This document shows positions 5,757-11,295 of a stretch of 11,295 nucleotides of DNA, piece after piece (position 1 is the stretch's first letter; every line of letters begins with the position of its first letter). The translations under genes were made by a program, and so were the position numbers. This DNA comes from Flavobacterium sp. GTDB lineage: Bacteria > Bacteroidota > Bacteroidia > Flavobacteriales > Flavobacteriaceae. The notes under the pieces were generated by a model. That model did no database searches. It was not told the origin of the DNA and was given only the letters and a program-made list of their open reading frames with translations. The stretch covers positions 1 to 11,295 of the forward strand of contig SEBM01000081.1 in assembly GCA_004296145.1 (NCBI GenBank), given 5' to 3'.

Positions 5757-7817
5757 TTAGCTTTTAATTTTCTCTAAATCTAATAAAAAACTAAATTCCT
5801 TTGCTAAGTCTTTTAGGGCTTCAAATCGTCCTGAAGCACCGCCATGTCCGGCATCCATGTTGGTATCCAAAAACAAAAATTTATTATTTGTTTTCATGTC
5901 CCTCAACTTTGCCACCCATTTTGCAGGTTCCCAGTACTGCACTTGCGAATCATGCAATCCTGTAGAAACGTACATATTAGGATAATCTTGCGATTTTATA
6001 TTATCATATGGTGAGTAGGACAACATATAATCATAATATTCTTTCTTGTTTGGGTTTCCCCATTCGTCGTATTCTCCTGTTGTTAACGGGATACTGTCAT
6101 CTAACATTGTTGTAATAACGTCTACAAAAGGTACCTGAGCAATAACTCCGTTGTATAATTCCGGGGCTTCATTTATGATCACTCCCATCAATAATCCTCC
6201 TGCTGATCCTCCTTCTGCGTACAAATGTTTAGAAGAAGTAAACTTTTCGTTAATTACAAATTTAGAGCAATCGATGAAATCTGTAAAGGTATTTTTCTTT
6301 TTTAACAGTTTTCCGTCTTCGTACCATTGTCTTCCTAAATCCTCTCCTCCCCTAATATGTGCGATTGCGTATATAAATCCACGATCTAACAAAGAAAGTC
6401 TTGTTGATGAAAAATAAGTATCCATCGTGATTCCATAAGAGCCATAAGCATAAAGTAAAAGCGGATTTTCACCGTTTTTCTTAAGTCCTTTTTTATAAAC
6501 CATAGAAATCGGCACTTTTACACCGTCTCTGGCAGTAGCCCAAACACGCTCTTCGATATAATTTTCTTTATCAAATTTTCCACCTAAAACCTCTTGTTCC
6601 TTCAAGATGTCTTTGGTTTTAGTTTTCATATTAAAATCAATTACAGACGATGGCGTTGCAAGCGATTGATAACTGTAACGCAAAATATCGGTATCAAAAT
6701 CTATATTTGTTGTAGTGTAAGCGTTATACGTTTCACTTCCGAAAGGTAAATAATAATCAGGCTCATCATTCCAAGGCATGATACGAATATGATTTAACCC
6801 GTTTGAGCGTTCTTCTACCACTAAATAGTTTTTAAAAATCTCAATATCTTCCAACAAAACATCTTCGCGGTGCGGAATAAGATCTACCCAATGCTTTTTT
6901 TCTGTTTTATTTTCAGGCGTTTTCATTAACTTGAAGTTGGTCGCCTTATCTTTATTCGTTAAAATATAAAATGAATCTTCATAATGCGAAATACTGTATT
7001 CCAGTCCACGCACACGTTTTTGAAAAACTTCAAATTCGCCATCCGGATTATCTGAATTCAGGATTCTGTATTCTGTTGTCAGTGTACTTCCTGAACCAAT
7101 TACAATATATTTTCTTGATTTTTCTTTGCTTACAGATACATTAAAAGTATCATCGGTTTCATTAAAAACCAATACATCTTTTTTAGAGTCAGTATTTAGT
7201 TTATGTCTGAAAACTTTATCGGCTCTCAGCGTTACTTCGTCCTGTCTTGTATAAAAAATGGTATTATTATCATTTGCCCAAACAGATCCACCTGTGGCAT
7301 TTTCGATTTTATCCTTCAGGATTTCTCCTGTTTCTAAATTTTTGATTTGAATGGTATAAATCCTTCTTCCAACAATATCAACACCAAAACTTGCAAATTT
7401 GTTATCAGGACTTATACTCAAACCTCCAAGTTTAAAATAAGCGTGTCCTTTTGCTAATTCATTACAATTGAATAGAATTTCCTCGTCTGCAGAAAGACTT
7501 CCTTTTTTTCTTGAAAAAATAGGGTAATCCTGTCCGGTTTCAAATCGTGTAATGTAATAATAACCGTTGTAGAAATAAGGAACAGAGGAATCATCTTCTT
7601 TAATTCTTCCTTTCATTTCTTCATACAAAGCATTTTGAATGTCTTTTGTATGTTCAGTCATACTTTGGTAATACGCGTTTTCCTGGTTTAAGTAATCAAT
7701 AACTTCAGGATTTTCGCGATCGTTTAGCCAAAAATAATTATCGATTCGGGCTTCTTTATGTTTTTTGAGTGTTTTTGGTATTATTTTGGCCTTTGGGGCC
7801 GTTATATCGTTTGGCAT
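5757..7817 (-). CDS. S9A family peptidase, oligopeptidase B type
   Basis: This cytoplasmic serine peptidase of 686 residues degrades short peptides. The oligopeptidase B branch of prolyl oligopeptidases typically cleaves after basic residues. The length equals that of E. coli PtrB. There is no signal peptide. An N-terminal seven-bladed propeller domain (about 8-410) controls access. The alpha/beta-hydrolase domain (about 430-680) carries Ser538 in EGGSAGGLLMG, Asp623 in GLHDSQVQYWEPAKW and His658 in NMDAGHGGASGR. Both spacings match the E. coli PtrB triad. The N-terminal HKEARIDNYFWLNDRENPEV is also typical. The ATG at 7817 is preceded by an A/T-rich leader. The gene has a promoter at 7848-7855, diverges from ybaB and is followed after 69 bases by the CBS-like gene on the same strand. 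Confidence 0.94.
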   Translation of the reverse strand: MPNDITAPKAKIIPKTLKKHKEARIDNYFWLNDRENPEVIDYLNQENAYYQSMTEHTKDIQNALYEEMKGRIKEDDSSVPYFYNGYYYITRFETGQDYPIFSRKKGSLSADEEILFNCNELAKGHAYFKLGGLSISPDNKFASFGVDIVGRRIYTIQIKNLETGEILKDKIENATGGSVWANDNNTIFYTRQDEVTLRADKVFRHKLNTDSKKDVLVFNETDDTFNVSVSKEKSRKYIVIGSGSTLTTEYRILNSDNPDGEFEVFQKRVRGLEYSISHYEDSFYILTNKDKATNFKLMKTPENKTEKKHWVDLIPHREDVLLEDIEIFKNYLVVEERSNGLNHIRIMPWNDEPDYYLPFGSETYNAYTTTNIDFDTDILRYSYQSLATPSSVIDFNMKTKTKDILKEQEVLGGKFDKENYIEERVWATARDGVKVPISMVYKKGLKKNGENPLLLYAYGSYGITMDTYFSSTRLSLLDRGFIYAIAHIRGGEDLGRQWYEDGKLLKKKNTFTDFIDCSKFVINEKFTSSKHLYAEGGSAGGLLMGVIINEAPELYNGVIAQVPFVDVITTMLDDSIPLTTGEYDEWGNPNKKEYYDYMLSYSPYDNIKSQDYPNMYVSTGLHDSQVQYWEPAKWVAKLRDMKTNNKFLFLDTNMDAGHGGASGRFEALKDLAKEFSFLLDLEKIKS

Positions 7818-7847
7818 TGATTAATATTGTTTTTTAATATAGGTGAG

Positions 7848-7855
7848 CAAAAGTA
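7848..7855 (-). promoter_or_regulatory. -7 box of the S9 peptidase promoter
   Basis: The - strand reads TACTTTTG (7855-7848), an exact TAnnTTTG, 30 bases before the start codon. No TTG lies at the expected -33 spacing. It points away from the ybaB promoter at 7902-7931, so the 141-bp gap is a divergent promoter region. Confidence 0.5.
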
Positions 7856-7879
7856 CTATAAACACAATAGAAGAGAATT

Positions 7880-7921
7880 AATATTTTCTTAAAATATTGC
7901 ATTGATTTAATACAGCAATAT
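7880..7921. promoter_or_regulatory. two overlapping dyads upstream of ybaB
   Basis: AATATTTT (7880-7887) and AAAATATT (7891-7898) form a perfect 8-bp dyad around CTT. Overlapping it, ATATTGC (7894-7900) and GCAATAT (7915-7921) form a perfect 7-bp dyad with half-sites 21 bp apart, two helical turns. The second dyad spans the -33 element and spacer of the ybaB promoter, where an operator would act. Both are AT-rich, so part of this could be chance. Confidence 0.4.
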
Positions 7922-7931
7922 ACTAATTTTG
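7902..7931 (+). promoter_or_regulatory. ybaB promoter (-33/-7)
   Basis: TTG (7902-7904) is followed after 19 bp by TAATTTTG (7924-7931), an exact Bacteroidota -7 box. The predicted leader is about 22 bases long and ends in an A-rich stretch (CAACAAAA) directly before the ATG. Confidence 0.7.
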
Positions 7932-7958
7932 TATGAAATAATTTAAAAATCAACAAAA

Positions 7959-8279
7959 ATGGATTTAATGGGAATGATGGGTAAACTTAAAGAGACCCAA
8001 CAAAAAATTGAAGATACAAAAAAGCGTTTGGATACTGTTTTAATTGACGAACAAAGTGCTGATGGATTATTGAAAATAACATTGACTGCTAACAGAAAAG
8101 TAAAATCAATCTCTATTGATGATTCTTTGCTTGAAGATAAAGAACAACTTGAAGATTACTTAATCGTAACTCTTAATAAAGCAATTGAAAAAGCTACAAG
8201 CGTAAACGAAAGAGAACTGGATGCCGTTGCAAAAATGGATATGCCAATGATTCCAGGAATGGATAATTTGTTTAAGTAA
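7959..8279 (+). CDS. YbaB/EbfC family nucleoid-associated DNA-binding protein
   Basis: This small, charged protein of 106 residues has the usual family length. It starts MDLMGMMGKLKETQQKIEDT, the long first helix of the YbaB tweezers fold. A beta sheet follows (DGLLKITLTANRKVKSISID, about 42-61), then a second helix (DYLIVTLNKAIEKA, about 73-86) and a Met/Pro-rich tail (MPMIPGMDNLFK), as in other YbaB proteins. Members form dimers that bind DNA as nucleoid-associated proteins. In many bacteria the gene sits between dnaX and recR; here it has neither neighbour. It has its own promoter and ends directly at repeat element B, which contains its terminator. Confidence 0.92.
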   Translation: MDLMGMMGKLKETQQKIEDTKKRLDTVLIDEQSADGLLKITLTANRKVKSISIDDSLLEDKEQLEDYLIVTLNKAIEKATSVNERELDAVAKMDMPMIPGMDNLFK

Positions 8280-8418
8280 GAATCTAAGGTTCTGAGATTC
8301 TAAGATTCTGAGCTTCTAAGATTAAAGGGACAAAGGTTTGTGCAATCGCATACCTTTGTCCCTTTTTAATTTTTTGACTTAGATTCTTAGCACCTCAGAA
8401 CCTTAGAACCTCAGAACC
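8280..8418. repeat. intergenic repeat hairpin, element B (8-bp units)
   Basis: This element fills nearly the whole 145-bp gap between the convergent ybaB and ltaE. The left arm is a run of 8-bp units of form GNTTCTRA from 8280, in which TAA and TGA endings alternate. The right arm is its inverted copy: 8288-8320 and 8386-8418 match at 29 of 33 positions. Between the arms lies the terminator hairpin at 8324-8365. Two of the four mismatches are A-C on the + strand but U-G wobbles on the - strand, so the fold is better in the ltaE transcript. Confidence 0.88.
8324..8377 (+). terminator. intrinsic terminator of ybaB inside element B
   Basis: AAAGGGACAAAGGT (8324-8337) pairs perfectly with ACCTTTGTCCCTTT (8352-8365). 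The loop contains a further TGC/GCA pair closed on AATC. T-rich sequence (TTAATTTTTTG) follows on the + strand. On the - strand only TTTAATC follows, so it should end ybaB transcripts better than ltaE transcripts. Confidence 0.85.
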
Positions 8419-8424
8419 TTTTTC

Positions 8425-9444
8425 TCAAATCTTCGAAAACGTCTCTAAAACATACGAATGCATCACTTCTCTGTAATCCAGATGTGTTACGATTCTGAGC
8501 TTATTATGTCCCATTGAGCTAATCATGATATTTTTTTGTTTCAATTTTTCTATTAAAAGCTGGTCACTGTAACCTTCGGCAAGTGAAAAAATCAAAATAT
8601 TAGTTTCTACTGGTTCTACAGCTGAAACCCATGATTTTGTACTTAAAATAGATGCGATTTCTTTTGCTCTTCTGTGATCTTCTGCAAGTCTTTCGATATT
8701 ATGTGCTAAAGCATATAATCCGGCGGCAGCCAAATAACCAACCTGACGCATACCACCACCAAGTATTTTTCTAATTCTCAACGCTCTGTGTATATCTGCT
8801 TTGCTTCCTAATAAAACAGAACCAATCGGAGCACCTAATCCTTTGGATAAACAAACAGAAATAGTGTCGAAAATAGCTCCAAATTCTTTCGGATTTTGTC
8901 TTTTTGCAACCAATGCATTCCAAATTCTGGCTCCATCCATATGGAATTTCAACTTATTGGCGTCACAGACTTTTTTAATTTCTCTTAAATCTTCGAGTTC
9001 ATAACACGCTCCACCACCTTTATTTGTAGTATTTTCTATACAAACCAGACTTGTAAGCGGGCTATGAATATTTTCCGGATCGTTAATAGCTGCAGCAACC
9101 TGTGCAGCATTTATCATTCCGCGATTTCCGTCCAGCAAACAGCATGAAACGCCACTGTTAAAGGAAATTCCTCCGCCTTCATAATTGTAAATATGTGAGT
9201 ATTTATCTGTAATTAACTGATCTCCGGGCTGTGTATGTAATTTAATTGCCGTTTGGTTCGCCATAGTTCCGGAAGGAAAAAAAAGTCCGGCTTCCATACC
9301 AAAAAATTCAGCTACTCTTGTTTCCAGTTCAATAACTGTAGGATCTTGTTTATATACGTCGTCGCCAACCTGGGCATTAAACATATATTGCAACATTTCG
9401 TTAGTAGGTTTGGTAATGGTATCGCTAATTAAATTTATTTCCAT
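8425..9444 (-). CDS. ltaE: low-specificity L-threonine aldolase (GntG-type PLP aldolase)
   Basis: This cytoplasmic fold-type I PLP enzyme cleaves L-threonine or L-allo-threonine to glycine and acetaldehyde. The 339 residues match the family. The start MEINLISDTITKPTNEML is the typical opening, with GDDVYKQDPTVIELE at about 27-41. PSGTMANQTAI (about 57-67) is the cofactor-binding loop. FHMDGARIWNA (167-177) carries the PLP-ring Asp170. The Schiff-base lysine is Lys201 in VCLSKGLGAPIGS. The ATG at 9442-9444 follows an A/T-rich leader with an exact -7 box at 9483-9476. The gene points away from prfB and stops seven bases from element B. Nothing in the context narrows the substrate beyond the family. 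Confidence 0.94.
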   Translation of the reverse strand: MEINLISDTITKPTNEMLQYMFNAQVGDDVYKQDPTVIELETRVAEFFGMEAGLFFPSGTMANQTAIKLHTQPGDQLITDKYSHIYNYEGGGISFNSGVSCCLLDGNRGMINAAQVAAAINDPENIHSPLTSLVCIENTTNKGGGACYELEDLREIKKVCDANKLKFHMDGARIWNALVAKRQNPKEFGAIFDTISVCLSKGLGAPIGSVLLGSKADIHRALRIRKILGGGMRQVGYLAAAGLYALAHNIERLAEDHRRAKEIASILSTKSWVSAVEPVETNILIFSLAEGYSDQLLIEKLKQKNIMISSMGHNKLRIVTHLDYREVMHSYVLETFSKI

Positions 9445-9462
9445 ATTATAAAAACTATGTCT

Positions 9463-9483
9463 TATTTTTGTACAACAAAATTA
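9463..9483. promoter_or_regulatory. back-to-back -7 boxes for prfB (+) and ltaE (-)
   Basis: TATTTTTG (9463-9470, + strand) and TAATTTTG on the - strand (9483-9476) are both exact TAnnTTTG boxes that face each other across five bases. The junction is the palindrome TTGTACAA (9468-9475). The two transcripts would overlap by a few bases at their 5' ends. The ltaE box is close to its gene (31 bases). The prfB box would give a leader of about 120 bases, and a weaker TAACCTTG at 9525-9532 is an alternative. Confidence 0.5.
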
Positions 9484-9594
9484 CGTATTACTGACAGTTA
9501 TTCGAGACAAGTTTTAATAAACTTTAACCTTGTGAATATCCGGAACCAAAATAACGTAATATTTATAAAAAACATATAAAACTACTATTAATTT

Positions 9595-10693
9595 ATGACA
9601 ACTACCGAACAAATAAAAGGTATTGTGGAGCGCCTTGGTGCGTTGAGGAGGTATCTTTGACGTTGATGCCAAACTAATCGAAATCGCTAACGAGGAAGAA
9701 AAAACTTTTGCACCTGATTTTTGGAACAATGCCAAAGAAGCTGAAGTGATTGTAAAAAACCTCCGAAACAAGAAAAAATGGATCGAAGATTATAATAAAG
9801 CAATCGAACTTACAGATGAACTCCAACTCGCTTATGATTTCTACAAAGAAGGTGAACTTTCTGCCGAAGAATTAAACGAACATTACAACACCACACAAAC
9901 GCATATTGAAAACATAGAATTCAAAAATATGCTTTCTGACGAAGGAGACAGCCTGAGTGCCGTTGTACAAATTACAGCCGGCGCCGGCGGAACCGAAAGT
10001 TGCGACTGGGCAGGAATGCTTATGCGTATGTATATGATGTGGGGCGAAAGTTACGGGTATAAAATAAAAGAACTTAACTTTCAGGAAGGCGAGGTTGCGG
10101 GAATAAAAACCGTAACTTTAGAATTCGAAGGGGATTATTCTTTTGGATACCTGAAAGGAGAAAACGGTGTTCACCGTTTAGTGAGAATCTCTCCTTTTGA
10201 TAGTAATGCCAAACGTCATACTTCATTCGTATCTGTTTACGTGTATCCGCTTGTTGATGATAGTATCGAAATTGACATTAATCCTGCCGATATCGAAATT
10301 ACAACATCTCGTTCGAGCGGTGCCGGAGGACAAAATGTGAACAAGGTTGAAACAAAAGTACAATTGGTACACAAACCAACCGGAATTCAGATTCAATGTT
10401 CAGAAACACGTTCACAACAAGATAACAGACAACGTGCCATGCAAATGCTACGTTCTCAGTTGTACGAAATCGAACTGAAAAAACAACAGGCACAACGCGC
10501 CGACATTGAAGCCGGAAAAATGAAAATTGAATGGGGATCGCAAATACGTAATTACGTAATGCAACCTTATAAATTAGTAAAAGATGTTCGTACAGGTTAC
10601 GAAACCAGCGATGTTGACGGTGTAATGAACGGAAACATTGATCCTTTCCTAAAAGCATTTTTAATGATGATGGGACAGAAGGAGGAAGAGTAA
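9595..10693 (+). CDS. prfB: peptide chain release factor 2, with programmed +1 frameshift
   Basis: RF2 recognises UGA and UAA stop codons and triggers peptide release. The gene starts at the ATG at 9595 and reads 21 codons (MTTTEQIKGIVERLGALRRYL) to CTT (9655-9657). An in-frame TGA (9658-9660) follows. Skipping T9658 puts the ribosome on GAC (9659) and gives a 365-residue protein, the normal RF2 length. Downstream are the anticodon-like SPF at 199-201 (RISPFDSN), which marks RF2 rather than RF1, and the catalytic GGQ at 244-246 (SSGAGGQNVNK). Both sit at the family spacing. The intact frame after the shift and the canonical slippage signal argue against a pseudogene. In many bacteria lysS follows prfB; here element C and msrB do. 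Confidence 0.95.
9646..9661 (+). promoter_or_regulatory. prfB programmed +1 frameshift site
   Basis: The signal reads AGGAGG-TAT-CTT-TGA-C. A perfect SD-like hexamer (9646-9651) lies three bases before the slippery CTT, then comes the TGA in its weak context followed by C. This is the same arrangement as in E. coli prfB. It gives autoregulation: when RF2 is scarce, the slow TGA allows slippage of the CTT-bound tRNA onto TTT and synthesis of full-length RF2. Confidence 0.95.
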
Positions 10694-10788
10694 TTTTTTT
10701 CAGTCGCAGTTTTCAGTCTCAGTCACAGCGACGCTCAGACTGAAAACTGAGACTGAAAACTGAAAACTGAGACTGAGACTGAATACTC
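10694..10788. repeat. intergenic repeat hairpin, element C (6/7-bp units)
   Basis: Starting right after the prfB stop codon with seven T, the left arm consists of CAGTCG, CAGTTTT, CAGTCT and CAGTCA (10701-10725). The right arm is seven units in two flavours, AGACTG (6 bp) and AAAACTG (7 bp), in the order short, long, short, long, long, short, short (10737-10781). The stem 10701-10719 with 10737-10755 has one mismatch in 19. The surplus units permit shifted pairings. No T-run follows on the + strand, so it is not a normal terminator for prfB. Confidence 0.87.
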
Positions 10789-10814
10789 TAACAGTAAACT
10801 AAAAAACAAAAGTT

Positions 10815-11261
10815 ATGATAAAATGGGCAGATATTATTCGATATACTAATAAAGGAAATCCAACTCCTGATAAAAGGGTTGAGAAATCTGAAGAAGAATG
10901 GAAACAGCTTTTAACTCCTGAAGAATTTCAGGTAACACGTCTAAAAGGTACTGAGAGATCATTTAGCTCAGAATTATGCAGTTTGTTTGATCCGGGAATT
11001 TATGAGTGTAAATGTTGTGGTACTGTTCTTTTTGATGCTAATGAAAAATTTGAATCCGGAACAGGATGGCCTTCTTTTACACAGCCTTTAAAAGAAAATG
11101 CAATAGCGTATCATGCAGATAAATCATACGGAATGATTCGTGTTGAAGTAGTTTGCAATACCTGCGATGCACATTTAGGTCACGTTTTTCCTGATGGTCC
11201 GGAACCAAGTGGTTTACGTTATTGTATTAATGCTATTTCTCTTGAAAAAATAAAAGAGTAA
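10815..11261 (+). CDS. msrB: peptide-methionine (R)-S-oxide reductase MsrB
   Basis: This enzyme repairs oxidised proteins by reducing the R epimer of methionine sulfoxide. The 148 residues form one MsrB domain without an MsrA fusion. Zinc ligands are Cys65 and Cys68 (YECKCCG) and Cys114 and Cys117 (VCNTCDAH). SGTGWPSF lies at 81-88 and HLGHVFPDGP at 120-129. The catalytic cysteine is Cys137 in RYCINA; here Ala follows Asn where Ser is common. Cys55 (SELCSLFDPG) and Cys67 are extra cysteines, and one could be the resolving residue, but this cannot be decided from sequence alone. There is no signal peptide, so it should be cytoplasmic. No clear -7 box lies between element C and the ATG, so transcription from the prfB promoter through element C is possible. 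Confidence 0.95.
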   Translation: MIKWADIIRYTNKGNPTPDKRVEKSEEEWKQLLTPEEFQVTRLKGTERSFSSELCSLFDPGIYECKCCGTVLFDANEKFESGTGWPSFTQPLKENAIAYHADKSYGMIRVEVVCNTCDAHLGHVFPDGPEPSGLRYCINAISLEKIKE

Positions 11262-11268
11262 TTTTAGT

Positions 11269-11295
11269 TTAAAATAGCTTTTTCTGATCTTCTTC
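11269..11295 (-). CDS. possible 3' end of a convergent gene (partial)
   Basis: On the - strand a frame is open from the window edge to a TAA (11271-11269) and would end EEDQKKLF. A second - strand frame (ending RRSEKAILN) is equally open, so neither can be chosen. Only eight or nine residues are visible. Confidence 0.2.
   Translation of the reverse strand, partial: EEDQKKLF

Noticed and set aside
7818..7958. Riboswitch or leader peptide before the S9 peptidase
   Set aside because: The predicted leader is only about 25 bases and contains no ORF or conserved fold.
8280..8424. Insertion sequence remnant or MITE
   Set aside because: There is no transposase ORF and no clear target-site duplication. 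The arms are tandem short units rather than a terminal inverted repeat around unique sequence.
9595..9746. prfB as a frameshifted pseudogene, or as a shorter gene starting at the GTG at 9746
   Set aside because: The N-terminal 50 residues are homologous to RF2 and are recovered by the canonical CTT-TGA-C +1 shift with its SD-like hexamer. This is a programmed event, not damage.
9514..9771. Reverse-strand ORF over the prfB start
   Set aside because: It is a shadow of the prfB 5' end: it overlaps conserved RF2 coding sequence and has no family resemblance.
10299..10658. Reverse-strand 119-residue ORF inside prfB
   Set aside because: It lies opposite the conserved GGQ region and is explained by codon bias of prfB.
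10701..10788. CRISPR-like array
   Set aside because: The repeats are 6-7 bp with no spacers, form an inverted array, and no cas genes are nearby.

Overview
The window is AT-rich bacterial chromosome from the Bacteroidota, most likely Flavobacterium or a close relative. The reasons are: promoters of the Bacteroidota primary-sigma type (TAnnTTTG at -7, in one or two cases with TTG about 19 bp upstream); start codons preceded by A/T-rich leaders without Shine-Dalgarno sequences; a secreted LamG protein ending in a type IX secretion (T9SS)-like tail; and the overall style of the proteins. There is no rRNA, tRNA, CRISPR array, transposase or phage gene. The content is mostly housekeeping, with unusual intergenic structure.

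Layout, left to right. After 56 bases that may be the end of an upstream gene comes a secreted Tsp/Prc-type S41 protease (164-2194, +). A hairpin built of short repeats (element A) separates it from yebC (2358-3071, +), which has a good promoter and terminator. A 25-residue single-span membrane microprotein (3211-3288, +) follows as its own promoter-ORF-terminator unit. Three genes run leftwards: the LamG protein (3402-4316), a cystathionine beta-synthase/cysteine synthase-like PLP enzyme (4647-5687, start corrected from an upstream TTG) and an oligopeptidase B-type S9 peptidase (5757-7817). Divergent from the peptidase is ybaB/ebfC (7959-8279, +). It converges on a low-specificity threonine aldolase (8425-9444, -), and the gap between them is filled by repeat hairpin element B, which contains a terminator. 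Back-to-back promoters then serve the aldolase and prfB (9595-10693, +). prfB is read through an in-frame TGA by a classic programmed +1 frameshift. A third repeat hairpin (element C) separates prfB from msrB (10815-11261, +).

Functionally the genes are loosely related: translation (prfB, yebC), protein turnover and repair (S41 and S9 peptidases, msrB), amino acid PLP enzymes (CBS-like and threonine aldolase), nucleoid (ybaB) and cell surface (LamG). Most appear to be single-gene transcription units.

No new multi-gene system is evident. The most novel material is (1) three intergenic hairpins whose arms are tandem arrays of 6-8 bp units, each in two alternating flavours, with different unit sequences but the same design; (2) the isolated 25-residue membrane microprotein; and (3) SD-dependent frameshifting in prfB in a lineage that largely ignores SD sequences at start codons.
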